Below, one piece after another: positions 18,673-28,352 of a stretch of 41,151 nt of DNA. Location of the stretch: NCBI GenBank assembly GCA_028280955.1, contig JANQKU010000007.1, positions 1-41,151 of the forward strand, read 5' to 3'. Both the position numbers and the translations under genes were made by a program. Source of the stretch: Opitutaceae bacterium. GTDB taxonomy: Bacteria; Verrucomicrobiota; Verrucomicrobiia; Opitutales; Opitutaceae. Positions within the stretch are counted from its first letter, which is position 1; each line of letters starts with the position of its first letter. The notes below the pieces were generated by a model. It saw only the letters and a program-made list of their open reading frames with translations, was not told the DNA's origin and ran no database searches.

Positions 18673-18702
18673 AGTAGAGTCTGGATTTGTGGTGCTTGTC
18701 AA
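18673..18702 (-). promoter_or_regulatory. Candidate sigma70-type promoter for greA
   Basis: Minus strand: TTGACA (18702-18697), 18-nt spacer, TCTACT (18678-18673). Confidence 0.45.
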
Positions 18703-18721
18703 TTAGTGTCTCTCTTCTGTT

Positions 18722-20029
18722 TTGAAGACTATTACTCCTCATAATGAGTCAAATTCGGGTTGGTTGACGGCTCATCGTTTGCTTGTGACCTACTTGAAAG
18801 AGAAAAAACGCATCGATTTTTTAGTTGAGCAACTGCCGGATGACTTTCCTGCAATGGAGCGCAAACGTTGCCATTATTTTCTCTTTGGGGTTGTCCGGAA
18901 TCTCCTTCTATTAGAAGAGGCCCTGCGACGTAAGCTGAAGCGAAAGCCAAAACCTGCCTTACAGGCTTTGATGCTTTTAGGGAGTTTCGAGCTTTGGGTA
19001 TCGGAAAAACCTGTTGCGGTGATCGTCCACCATGCGGTTGAACAGGCAAAAAAGATAGTGAGCCTAGCTGAAGTGAGTTTGGTAAATGCGGTTCTTCGTC
19101 GTATACCTGAGGTTTTTGAAAGAATGCAGAAGGTGACGGAAAGGGACTTGGAGGCGTTATCTTTTCGCTACAGTCATCCGTTGTGGCTGGTTAAACGCTG
19201 GGAAAAAGAGTTTGGTTGGGATGATTTGGTGAGTTTGTTGCAGTGGAACCAGCAGCCGGCAAAAGTTTATGGCCGGATGCTGGGAGGCGCGGAAAGCAAT
19301 GCTTTTGAGGAAGTCGATTATTTTAAAAAAACTGAGTGGCCGTTTTTTTATGAAGTGACTGGTTCGTCGTGGGGCAGTGTAAAATCACTGGTAGAAGAGG
19401 GACAGATCTATTTGCAGAATCCGGCTACAAGATTGGCTGTAGAACTCCTTGAGGCACAACCTGGAGAAATGATTTTGGATCTTTGTGCTGCTCCAGGAGG
19501 GAAGAGTTTGCAATTGGCTGAGCGAGTGGATAGTCAAATGGGGAGCGGAAGCGTCGTATCAGTTGACTTGCCGGGACGAAGGATTAACCGAATGCGAGAA
19601 AATTTTGATCGTTATGCAAAACGTCCCTTATCGGTCCTTGAAGCAGATGTTTTGCAGTTGAATCAAAAAGATTTTTTAGAAGCAGGTGTCTCTGTTATGT
19701 ATGATGCTGTTATGATCGATGTTCCATGTTCGAATACAGGAGTTTTTCAGCATCGGGTGGACGCCAAATGGCGATTGTCATCTTCAGACATAAGCTCTCT
19801 GGTTGAATTGCAGGCCAAAATGTTGGAGCGGGCTGCTGAATTTGTAAAACCGGGAGGACGCCTCCTTTATAGTACCTGTAGTATTGAGAAAGAGGAAAAT
19901 AACTGTGTGATCGAAGAATTCGTTGAGGGGAATAAAGGACTTTTTTCTCTCGAGAAGGGAAAAATCTATTTTCCCTGGGAAACGAAGCATGATGGAGCAG
20001 GGGCATTTCTGCTGCATAAAGCGAGTTGA
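18722..20029 (+). CDS. rsmB: 16S rRNA m5C methyltransferase, RsmB/Sun family (TTG start)
   Basis: 435 aa; NusB-like N-terminus; ILDLCAAPGGKSLQLAE; DVPCSNTGVFQHRVDAKWR; LLYSTCSIEKEENN. Confidence 0.92.
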   Translation: MKTITPHNESNSGWLTAHRLLVTYLKEKKRIDFLVEQLPDDFPAMERKRCHYFLFGVVRNLLLLEEALRRKLKRKPKPALQALMLLGSFELWVSEKPVAVIVHHAVEQAKKIVSLAEVSLVNAVLRRIPEVFERMQKVTERDLEALSFRYSHPLWLVKRWEKEFGWDDLVSLLQWNQQPAKVYGRMLGGAESNAFEEVDYFKKTEWPFFYEVTGSSWGSVKSLVEEGQIYLQNPATRLAVELLEAQPGEMILDLCAAPGGKSLQLAERVDSQMGSGSVVSVDLPGRRINRMRENFDRYAKRPLSVLEADVLQLNQKDFLEAGVSVMYDAVMIDVPCSNTGVFQHRVDAKWRLSSSDISSLVELQAKMLERAAEFVKPGGRLLYSTCSIEKEENNCVIEEFVEGNKGLFSLEKGKIYFPWETKHDGAGAFLLHKAS

Positions 20030-20862
20030 TCTTGATAGGATTTTACTGCCATAAGAAATCGATGTCTGAATCGCCAGCAGTCCCCAAAGCTCTCTCAAGG
20101 AAAAACTATAGGTCTGAAGAAAAGTCCATAGGATGGTTTGCGAATTGTTTTCCTAGTTTTGCCTACTACTTAAAGATGATTGGTCACGTAATGCATTCAG
20201 CACGTTTGGCCAAGGCAGGTCGTTACGATGCGGAAGAATGGATCAAGAGCAGTTTGGGGATTATTGCAGCTCTTGAATCGGTGGGCGTCCGTTTTGTTGT
20301 TGAAAACACGGAAGCTTTCTCCGACTTGGAAACACCTTGTGTCTTTGTCGGAAATCACATGAGCACCTTGGAGACTTTTGCATTGCCCTCTATGATAAGG
20401 CCTTACAGGGATGTTACTTTTGTGGTAAAAAAAAGTTTGGTGGAGTACCCGGTTTTTAAGCATACTATGCGATCAAGAGATCCTATCGTAGTGGGTCGGG
20501 AAAATCCTCGAGAGGATTTAAGAATGATGTTGGAGGGGAGTATGGAGCGTCTCAAAAAGGGAATTTCTCTGATTGTTTTTCCTCAAACAACTCGTACCAC
20601 GAAATTCGATCCTGCAGAATTTAATTCCATTGGTGTGAAGATGGCAAAACGGGCTGGAGTCCCGGTTGTTCCCGTGGCGATACGGAGTGATGCCTGGGGT
20701 TCTGATGGATGGCCGCTTCGAGATTTTGGCGCGATCAAACCGGACCGGCCAGTTCGGTTCGCTTTTGGGAACCCCATTGAAGTAGTGGGAAATGGGCGAG
20801 AGGCTCAAGAAGCGGTTGTGCACTTTATTGAGGAGAAGCTGGATGTCTGGATGACTTCCTAG
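20026..20862 (+). CDS. 1-acyl-sn-glycerol-3-phosphate acyltransferase-like (PlsC family); start likely 20062
   Basis: 278 aa; VGNHMSTLETFALP (HX4-like motif with M), VVKKSLVEYPVF, LIVFPQTTRTT, GVPVVPVAIRSDAW. Confidence 0.82.
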   Translation: MILIGFYCHKKSMSESPAVPKALSRKNYRSEEKSIGWFANCFPSFAYYLKMIGHVMHSARLAKAGRYDAEEWIKSSLGIIAALESVGVRFVVENTEAFSDLETPCVFVGNHMSTLETFALPSMIRPYRDVTFVVKKSLVEYPVFKHTMRSRDPIVVGRENPREDLRMMLEGSMERLKKGISLIVFPQTTRTTKFDPAEFNSIGVKMAKRAGVPVVPVAIRSDAWGSDGWPLRDFGAIKPDRPVRFAFGNPIEVVGNGREAQEAVVHFIEEKLDVWMTS

Positions 20863-20880
20863 GCATTTATCCAAACAGAT

Positions 20881-22224
20881 TTATTTTTCGGGGGTGGGTA
20901 GACGTAAGGCAATGGATGCCGGGATGATCATTAATGCGGCACCCAAGGCATAGGAAAAATGAGAGCCAAACCACCAAAATAAAATACTGGCCGCAATGGG
21001 GCCGATCACTCGAGCGAGTGATCCATACGATCGAAAACTTCCGAGAGATTGTCCCTGCGTTTCTTCAGAAGAATACAAGGAAACTAATGCTGTGAGAGAA
21101 GCTGTGGTCAGTCCGGAACCGACTCCCATTGTCGCAAGTCCGGAATAGAGGAGCTTGATTGAAGGGGCGAAGCTCAGGATAAAAAATCCAATAATGGTTA
21201 AACAAAGTCCGATGAAAGCCGTCTTTTTTTCACCGATCGCGGGAACGGCTCTGCGAACAATGCCACCCTGGGTAATGATGAGAACCACACCGACGAAGAC
21301 CATCATCCAGGTGATTTGTCTGGGGCCAAAAGAAAATCGATCCACAGCCAGGAAAGATAGGGTGAATTCCATGCCACTAAAGGCCAAGAGGAAGATAAAA
21401 TAGATTTTATTGGTTATCTTAACAGGGATCGGATGATTGGCCACGAGCATTTTTATCGGATTACGTGAAGCCAGAGCATCTTTCCTTGTTCGTTTTTCGG
21501 GGGGAAGTGACTCAGTGAAACGGCGGTAGATCCAAATAAAATTGATCAGAGCCAAGCCGAACGCGATAAAAGCCGGAATCGAAAAAGGGTTCAGACCAAT
21601 GCGAGCCAGTTCTGGATGGGAATTCAGTAAGTTAAATTCTGCAAAAAAACCACCGATGGCAGGTCCTGTGACAAATCCGAGCCCGAAGGCGGCACCAATT
21701 AATCCCATTCCTTTAGCTCTGTTTTCTTTAGAGGTGACATCCGCCACGGCTGCTGTGGCAACAGACAGGTTTCCACTCATCATTCCTCCAAAAAGACGTG
21801 CGAGAATGAGCAAAAGAAAACTACCACTAAAAGCCCAGATCAGGTAGCTGAGGGCTGTTCCGAAAACTGTGAAGAGCAGAATTCCCCGACGACCTAAACG
21901 ATCTGAAAATCCTCCCCAAATAGGGGCAAAGATGAATTGGAAAAGCGAATAGAGAGAGCCCAGGAATCCTCCAAAAAGAACGGGCGTGAAATTATCACCA
22001 CTCCCTAGCCAATGGGAAATTTGGTCGAGATAGGAAAGGATAGCTCCAAGAATTCCACTGGAACCTTCTTCTGCTAGGTAGTATTCCAGAATAGAGGGGA
22101 ATAGTGGAAAAATGATAGAGAACCCTATGAGATCAATATATAGGGTTAGGAAGATAACACCGAGCGATAGTTGCTTAGGTTTATCTGGGGGTGTTTCTGC
22201 TGGGTTGGGTAGTGGATCTGTCAC
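20881..22224 (-). CDS. Major facilitator superfamily transporter (TetA-like)
   Basis: 447 aa polytopic; FAPIWGGFSDRLGRRGILLFTVFGTALSYLIWAFS; LARLFGGMMSGNLSVATAAVADVTSKENRAKGMGLIGAAFGLGFVTGPAIGG. Confidence 0.92.
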   Translation of the reverse strand: MTDPLPNPAETPPDKPKQLSLGVIFLTLYIDLIGFSIIFPLFPSILEYYLAEEGSSGILGAILSYLDQISHWLGSGDNFTPVLFGGFLGSLYSLFQFIFAPIWGGFSDRLGRRGILLFTVFGTALSYLIWAFSGSFLLLILARLFGGMMSGNLSVATAAVADVTSKENRAKGMGLIGAAFGLGFVTGPAIGGFFAEFNLLNSHPELARIGLNPFSIPAFIAFGLALINFIWIYRRFTESLPPEKRTRKDALASRNPIKMLVANHPIPVKITNKIYFIFLLAFSGMEFTLSFLAVDRFSFGPRQITWMMVFVGVVLIITQGGIVRRAVPAIGEKKTAFIGLCLTIIGFFILSFAPSIKLLYSGLATMGVGSGLTTASLTALVSLYSSEETQGQSLGSFRSYGSLARVIGPIAASILFWWFGSHFSYALGAALMIIPASIALRLPTPEK

Positions 22225-22417
22225 CGAAATGCGCGACTAAAACAACCTAGCTCGATTTCGCAAAGAGAAAGTGAAAGGACTTTAGACCTGCTGTGGATTA
22301 AAGAAGAATACGCTATTGATAGGAGAAAGAGAGTCTGTTTTTTCAGGGATGTTTTTGAAAGATTGACGAAGTGAGCCAAATAAAATGGGGATAAGGGTCC
22401 CGTAATCCAGATTTTAG

Positions 22418-23122
22418 ATGAGTAAAGAAACTGTGCTATGGGGACGTTATGAAGAATTACGTCCTGATCAAATAGAAGCCATTAAGGGTGAGCGTTCAGT
22501 TGCTTATATCCCATGGGGAGCCATTGAGTATCATGGTGTTCATAATCCTATTGGTTTAGATGGCATCAAAGCATATGGTCTTTGTTTGGAATTGGCTCAA
22601 GCAGCTGGTGGGTGTGTTTTGCCTACGGTTTATCATGCTACCAGTACCATAAAATCCGTTAAAGATTTGGCGCATCGTCAGCATTCCATTGAACATAGTG
22701 AAAAGTTGCTGAAACTCCTGGCAGAAGAATTGTTTCTCCAGTTAGCGGATGAAGGATTTCGTGTTGTGGTTTTGCTGACGGGACATGCCGGACAACCTCA
22801 TATGGATATTCTGAAGGATGTGGCGAAAGAATGTGAAAAAAAGTGTCTTGATTCCCGATTCTGGGCGATTGCGGAATTTGATATCGTAGAGGATTCTGTG
22901 CTTGTGGCGAATCACTCCGCCTATGGAGAGACGGCTTTGCAGCTTCATTATCGACCGGATCTAGTCGCGTTGGATCGTCTTGATGAAGGAGATGCCCCGA
23001 CTTTAGAGCGCGATGCAGTATGGGGTGACGATCCTCGTCCTGCCACAGCAGAAGAAGGCGCGAAAATTGCCGAAGCCTTTGTTCAGGCTGCGAAAAAAAG
23101 GATCGATGAACTTTTACGGTAA
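22418..23122 (+). CDS. Creatininase-family amidohydrolase
   Basis: 234 aa; PWGAIEYHGVHNPIGLDG, LLTGHAGQPHMDILKDV, ANHSAYGETALQL match creatininase metal-ligand motifs. Confidence 0.9.
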   Translation: MSKETVLWGRYEELRPDQIEAIKGERSVAYIPWGAIEYHGVHNPIGLDGIKAYGLCLELAQAAGGCVLPTVYHATSTIKSVKDLAHRQHSIEHSEKLLKLLAEELFLQLADEGFRVVVLLTGHAGQPHMDILKDVAKECEKKCLDSRFWAIAEFDIVEDSVLVANHSAYGETALQLHYRPDLVALDRLDEGDAPTLERDAVWGDDPRPATAEEGAKIAEAFVQAAKKRIDELLR

Positions 23123-23156
23123 TTCACAGAAACAGTTTTAATTCGAAAAAATAATT

Positions 23157-24119
23157 ATGAAAGAACGTATATTGGGTCGCACCGGATTGTCTTGTAGTGA
23201 AATTGGCTTGGGCACTTGGGCCTTTGCATCGAATGTTTATGGAGATGTGGAGAAATCCAAATCGATCGATGTTATTCGTTATGCTTTGGATCGTGGTATT
23301 AATTTTTACGATACAGCTCCTCTATATGGAAATGAAGAAGAGGATGGTATCGCTGAAAAGATTTTGGGAGAAGGGTTGGGAAATGATCGCGATAAGGAGA
23401 TTATCTCGACAAAGTTTGGGCGGCAACCGACGTTAGGTGTTTTAAATACGCAGTTTCATGCGGAGGGAATTCGACGCTCTGTCGAGGCGAGTTTGCAAAG
23501 AATGAACACGGATCGCATTGATGTGTTGTTTTTTCATTCTCCTTTTGGAACGGACACGATTCATGATGACGTTTGGGGGGAGATCGGGAAATTGAAAGAA
23601 GAGGGGAAGCTGCGATTTATTGGTCATTCGATTTCCAAGTTTGAAGAAACGGAGCAATGGGCAAGATCATGGGCGAACGAGAGGAAAATCGATATTATCC
23701 AGGTAGTGTATAGTTTGATGAACAGGGAATCGCTCCCGTTGATTGAAGATTTGGTAAAGGAGGAAATAGGAGTGGTTGCTCGTGAATCATTGGCCAATGG
23801 TTTTCTGAGTGGTGCCATCAAAAAAGATACGGTCTTTCCTGAGAATAATCTGAATTGTCGCTATTCCCGAGAGGAAATCATTGAGAGGGTGGAGTATGCG
23901 GAGAGTTTGAGCTTTTTGATCGATGGTCAGATTAAGAGCCTTCCTCAAGCCGCCTTGCGTTGGGTTTTAGACGATGTGCCGGTATCGCTGGTTTTATCGG
24001 GCGCAACTTGCGTGGAACATCTCAGTGATGCCATTGATGCTTCAGAAGCAACCCCTTATGGGGCAGAGTCATTGGCTCGTGCACGGGAACTTCATGTGAA
24101 AGATTTTTCTGCGGCATAG
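23157..24119 (+). CDS. Aldo/keto reductase
   Basis: 320 aa; RTGLSCSEIGLGTWAF, FYDTAPLYGNEE, STKFGRQ, RTDRIDVLFFHSP-like DRIDVLFFHSP. Confidence 0.93.
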   Translation: MKERILGRTGLSCSEIGLGTWAFASNVYGDVEKSKSIDVIRYALDRGINFYDTAPLYGNEEEDGIAEKILGEGLGNDRDKEIISTKFGRQPTLGVLNTQFHAEGIRRSVEASLQRMNTDRIDVLFFHSPFGTDTIHDDVWGEIGKLKEEGKLRFIGHSISKFEETEQWARSWANERKIDIIQVVYSLMNRESLPLIEDLVKEEIGVVARESLANGFLSGAIKKDTVFPENNLNCRYSREEIIERVEYAESLSFLIDGQIKSLPQAALRWVLDDVPVSLVLSGATCVEHLSDAIDASEATPYGAESLARARELHVKDFSAA

Positions 24120-24295
24120 AAGCTGCCTAAAAAGAAATTCACTGTGTTTGTCTACTTCTCACGCACCTTTTTGTACGCTACAAAGTGAGCTGCCTTGTGC
24201 TGTTTCTCTTTTAAACAACTTCTAGCATACATAGGGTTTGCTGAGTGATGGTGTCACTTCACAGTTGCTCAAACCTTTTGGTTTCCTAGATTGGG

Positions 24296-24673
24296 ATGAT
24301 GCAAGAGTCGAGAGATGATGTGATTTGCCTGGGAGATTTGAAGCAAAGGGTATTGGCCTTTGCTCAGGAAAGAGAATGGGAGCAATTTCATTCGCCTAAG
24401 AATCTTTCCATGGCGTTAGCTGCTGAAGCAGCGGAATTGATGGAACATTTTTTGTGGACCGAATCTGAAAAATCCCGCGATGTGGTAAAGGAAGAAAAAC
24501 GGAGAGTGTTGATTAAAGAAGAGCTGGCAGATGTGGTTATTTATGCTCTGGAGTTTGCCAATCAAACGGAGATTGATTTAACCGCCGCGATTGAAGCAAA
24601 ATTGGTGACAAATGCCCAAAAGTATCCAATTGAAAAGGCACGTGGTCGTTCCGAAAAATACACGGAGCTTTAG
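24296..24673 (+). CDS. MazG-like nucleotide pyrophosphohydrolase (RS21-C6/DCTPP1-like)
   Basis: 125 aa; REWEQFHSPKNLSMALAAEAAELMEHFLWT and EELADVVIYALEFANQ; KYPIEKARGRSEKYTEL C-terminus. Confidence 0.92.
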   Translation: MMQESRDDVICLGDLKQRVLAFAQEREWEQFHSPKNLSMALAAEAAELMEHFLWTESEKSRDVVKEEKRRVLIKEELADVVIYALEFANQTEIDLTAAIEAKLVTNAQKYPIEKARGRSEKYTEL

Positions 24674-24715
24674 GGAAGTGCTATTTGCTTTTGATGAGGG
24701 ATCTATCAGTATCGG

Positions 24716-26017
24716 GTGCTTTTGATTTTTAGGCCTGGATCAGTGCATATGAAAAATACGTTTTACGGAGAATTTGATACAAAACGTCTGCCCGGGAAGC
24801 TTGATAAGGCGTATAAAAGTGAATACAGATCCCCTTTTCAGATAGATAGAGATCGCATTATTCATTCCTCAGCTTTCAGAAGGTTGCAGTCCAAGACTCA
24901 GGTATTTCTCTCAGGGGAGTATGATTTTTACAGGACTCGGTTGACTCATTCCATTGAAGTCGCTCAAATCGGTCGTTCCATTTGTCGGTACCTCCAATCG
25001 ATCAGTGAGTTGTTGAATGATGATTTTCATATCGATGAGGATTTAGTAGAGGCTGTTTGCCTGGCGCACGATTTAGGGCATCCCCCTTTTGGACATGCTG
25101 GTGAGAAGGTCCTGCACACATTGATGAAGGATCTGGGTGGCTTTGAGGGAAATGCGCAGACTCTTAGAATGCTGACGGAGATTATCTATCAGACTGAGAA
25201 AGAGTGTTATGGTATTGCGCCGACTCGGGCCTGTTTAGATGGAGTCCTGAAGTACAAAGTGCTCTATGGAAAGTCGAATGGAGCTAAAAACCATTTTCTG
25301 TATGATTCTCAAAAATCACTACGCAATTTCGCTTTTGATGGGGCAGAGATCCCCCCTGATTTTTGTGAAGGGATGCGATTGAATGAAATTAAAAGTATTG
25401 AATGCCAGATTATGGACTGGGCCGATGATACGGCTTATTCTTTAAACGATATCATCGATGGCGTCCGAGCGGGCTTCCTGACATTTGAGAAGATGGAGAA
25501 ATGGGCCATGAAGAGTGATCTTTCACCTAAGGAAGCTTCTTTTTTAAGTGATTTAAAGAAAGCCATCTTGTCGGATAAGTTAGAAGCTGCTTTCAGTGTG
25601 AAGATAGGGGAATTCTTGAAAGGATGCCGTCTGATAAAAACGGAGAATTTTCTTTCTGGAAAATCCAATCGCTATGCGTTCGCTTTGGAAATTGACGAAG
25701 GGATAAGACGGGAATCCCATTTTTATAAGAAACTGGCGTATGAGTGCATTTTTCAGTCAGCTGAATTGCAGCAAATGGAGTACAAAGGAGGGCAAATATT
25801 GAGAGATTTATGGAAAGCTTTTGGCGGCAATGAGAATGTAGATGGTTTTCGAGTATTGCCGGGGGCGGTTCATAAGCGTACTGAGGCTGCCAATTCTGAA
25901 AAGGAACGTTTTCGCATCCTTTGTGACCATCTTTCCGGGATGACGGATGGGTCCGCGACTCGGACATATAAGCGGCTCAGTGATCCGAATTATGGATCAA
26001 TTGTGGATTTGGAGTAA
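24716..26017 (+). CDS. dgt: dGTPase-family HD-domain deoxynucleoside triphosphohydrolase; start likely 24749
   Basis: 433 aa; RDRIIHSSAFRRLQSKTQVF, RTRLTHSIEVAQIGRSI, AVCLAHDLGHPPFGHAGE, MDWADDTAYSLNDIIDG. Confidence 0.94.
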   Translation: MLLIFRPGSVHMKNTFYGEFDTKRLPGKLDKAYKSEYRSPFQIDRDRIIHSSAFRRLQSKTQVFLSGEYDFYRTRLTHSIEVAQIGRSICRYLQSISELLNDDFHIDEDLVEAVCLAHDLGHPPFGHAGEKVLHTLMKDLGGFEGNAQTLRMLTEIIYQTEKECYGIAPTRACLDGVLKYKVLYGKSNGAKNHFLYDSQKSLRNFAFDGAEIPPDFCEGMRLNEIKSIECQIMDWADDTAYSLNDIIDGVRAGFLTFEKMEKWAMKSDLSPKEASFLSDLKKAILSDKLEAAFSVKIGEFLKGCRLIKTENFLSGKSNRYAFALEIDEGIRRESHFYKKLAYECIFQSAELQQMEYKGGQILRDLWKAFGGNENVDGFRVLPGAVHKRTEAANSEKERFRILCDHLSGMTDGSATRTYKRLSDPNYGSIVDLE

Positions 26018-26029
26018 GCCCGAATTTTC

Positions 26030-26263
26030 TTAGTGATGACAACCACAGCCCGAACCGCATCCGTGAGACTGTGATGGAGTGGTTGATGTTTTGTCGCTGG
26101 AGTGGTTGATGTAACCGAGACCTCCAGAAATCACTCTTCTGACAGCTTCTCCTGTTTCCAGATCGTGGGTGAGGGGATCCTCTTTCATACTTTGTTGAAC
26201 TTCAAAGCGGCGAGGTTTTTCCTCCGGATTTTGTGGAATCGTTTCGTAAGTATACGTTGCCAT
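26030..26263 (-). CDS. FmdB-like small protein lacking the canonical zinc-ribbon cysteines, Cys/His-rich tail
   Basis: 77 aa; MATYTYET...FEVQQSMKEDPLTHDLETGEAVRRVISGGLGYI resembles the FmdB regulatory-protein frame; ends GCGSGCGCHH. Confidence 0.75.
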   Translation of the reverse strand: MATYTYETIPQNPEEKPRRFEVQQSMKEDPLTHDLETGEAVRRVISGGLGYINHSSDKTSTTPSQSHGCGSGCGCHH

Positions 26264-26307
26264 GAGAAAACTTAAAATACTTTGGCTGAAGTTTAGGTGA
26301 AAAGGTT

Positions 26308-27411
26308 CTAACTATCAAGCTCACCAGTCGGTAAATTTAAAGGAAGAGACTGAGGTTTCGAGCAGGATGTTTTAAGATTTAGATGGCGAGATTGATCAGA
26401 AGAGTTTTCAAAGGCCTGCATCATTTCAACCACGTGAAGAGCCATTGCACCATTGGCCCGGTGTGGTCTACCGGACCGGATAGCGTATGCCATGTCTGCC
26501 GCACCAATTCCCCGTCCAACATTTGTTTCATGTGTATGAGGAATTTCTTTCCACTCGGTTTCTCCTTTTCCTCTTAAAAGGATTGTTCCCTCAAAGGTAT
26601 TGGGATCCGGAACAGAGAGAGTTCCTTCAGTTCCATAAATTTCGATACAGGGGAGGTGGTGCCCTCCAAAGACATCGAAGCTCATGATGATGGTGGCAGT
26701 GAGGTCATTGGCAAAATCAATGGTGCCTGTTAAGTGAGTGGGGATTTCAACAGTAAGCACTGTTCCCGCAAAGGGTTTGCTGCTAATCGTACGTGTGGGA
26801 AATGACTTTTTGGTAGAACCGGAGATCCTAACAGCTGGACCGAGAAGATTGACGAGAGCCGTTAAGTAATAAGGTCCCATATCAAACATAGGGCCTCCTC
26901 CCTGTTCATAGTAGAAAGAGGGATTGGGATGCCAATGCTCGTGGCCACGGCCCACACAGAAGGCTGTTGCGGCAATGGGTTCTCCGATGGCTCCTTTGTC
27001 AATGAGTTTTCGGCAAGTTTGTCCTCCTCCACCGAGAAATGTATCTGGAGCACAGCCTACCAGTAGGTTTTTTTCTTTTGCCAATCGGCAGGTCTCTTCT
27101 GCTTCGGCTAAGTTCAATCCAAAGGGTTTTTCACAGTAGGCGTGCTTGCCGGCATTTAGGATCTCTTGATTGAGTGAAGCATGGAATTTTGGGATGGTTA
27201 AGTTAATGATAATTTCGATATCCGGATGTTGGATAAGTTCTTCAACGGAGATGGCTTGGGGAATATTATACTTCTCCGCTTGAGCCTTTGCCCGTTCGTG
27301 GTCGAGGTCTGCGCAGGCGACGATCTCCAAAATTTTGAATATAGCAGAGCCTTCAAAATAGGCCCGGCTGATAGCTCCACAGCCGATGATTCCGACTTTC
27401 ACTGGTTTCAT
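26308..27411 (-). CDS. Gfo/Idh/MocA family oxidoreductase
   Basis: 367 aa; VGIIGCGAISRAYFEG, NAGKHAYCEKPFGLNLAEAEE, MFDMGPYYLTALVNLLGP. Confidence 0.93.
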   Translation of the reverse strand: MKPVKVGIIGCGAISRAYFEGSAIFKILEIVACADLDHERAKAQAEKYNIPQAISVEELIQHPDIEIIINLTIPKFHASLNQEILNAGKHAYCEKPFGLNLAEAEETCRLAKEKNLLVGCAPDTFLGGGGQTCRKLIDKGAIGEPIAATAFCVGRGHEHWHPNPSFYYEQGGGPMFDMGPYYLTALVNLLGPAVRISGSTKKSFPTRTISSKPFAGTVLTVEIPTHLTGTIDFANDLTATIIMSFDVFGGHHLPCIEIYGTEGTLSVPDPNTFEGTILLRGKGETEWKEIPHTHETNVGRGIGAADMAYAIRSGRPHRANGAMALHVVEMMQAFENSSDQSRHLNLKTSCSKPQSLPLNLPTGELDS

Positions 27412-27471
27412 ACGAATTGTTTTTTAAAGGGGTGGTAAGAAGAAAAATATTTATACTTTCCGGAGAATTTT

Positions 27472-28344
27472 TTAGGTTGTGGTGAGAAACTGAAGTGAAG
27501 AGAGCAAGCCTTCTTTCTCTCCTTCACTGGTTCCATTGTAATCACTATCTTCCAATTCGATGGAGACAAGCCCGCTGTAATTTTTTTTGGCTAAAAGAAA
27601 AAAAGCTTCTTTCCAGTTAGTGAGTCCTTTTCCGGGAATTGTGTAACGCCAGCTCCATTCACCGAAATTGATTGCCGGTGTAAAGGTTGCCGGCAGTTCA
27701 TGACCATATTCATAGAGGTTTTCCTGAAGAATTTCGGTGTCCTTGGCATGCACATGATAGATGCGTTCCGAAAATTCATTGAGAAAGCGGATAGGCTCAA
27801 TGCCCATTCTGATGAGATGTGATGGGTCGTAGTTGATACCGATAGATTGGGAGGAGATTTCTTGAAAGAGGGCCCGATAGGTTTCCGGGGTGCAACACAG
27901 AGATCCGAGTCCGGGCCAACCTTCGATCACAATGTGGCTATTATTTGTTTCAAGGGTGGGAACCAGTTGCTGAAAACTTTCCAGCATGAAACCAAAATTT
28001 TCTTTTCGTTCGAGATTTGGATCTTCCGGTAACATCACGACGAAGAAGAGATTGGCCAGTGATCCAGAACAGGTCTCGATGTAAAGGTTCGCTTTTTCGA
28101 CAGCTTCCTTGCGAGTATCAGGATTGGCGGAAATCAGTTGATTCCAGTAAGGGAGATCAACACTCCCGATTTTCATATTTGTTTCTTCTGTGATGGAAAC
28201 ATATTGATCGGCATCATTGCCGAGATCCAAAAAAGCAAACTGGTTTTCGTTAGCCCATGTGATAAGAGCCTTGAGATCAGTTTGCCAATCGCTCCATCCT
28301 CTTCGAAATCCGATGGGAAAATGTCCGGTGTGTGTTTTTGACAT
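27472..28344 (-). CDS. Sugar phosphate isomerase/epimerase-like TIM barrel protein
   Basis: 290 aa; SHIVIEGWPG, GINYDPSHLIRMGIEPI, IYHVHAKDTE, LVSIELED typical of AP_endonuc_2 family. Confidence 0.88.
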   Translation of the reverse strand: MSKTHTGHFPIGFRRGWSDWQTDLKALITWANENQFAFLDLGNDADQYVSITEETNMKIGSVDLPYWNQLISANPDTRKEAVEKANLYIETCSGSLANLFFVVMLPEDPNLERKENFGFMLESFQQLVPTLETNNSHIVIEGWPGLGSLCCTPETYRALFQEISSQSIGINYDPSHLIRMGIEPIRFLNEFSERIYHVHAKDTEILQENLYEYGHELPATFTPAINFGEWSWRYTIPGKGLTNWKEAFFLLAKKNYSGLVSIELEDSDYNGTSEGEKEGLLSSLQFLTTT

Positions 28345-28352
28345 GTTGAGTA

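Noticed and set aside
22225-22417. Possible promoter (TTGACG ... TAAAAT) upstream of the creatininase-family gene
   Set aside because: Spacing between the hexamers is about 12 nt, too short for a sigma70 promoter.
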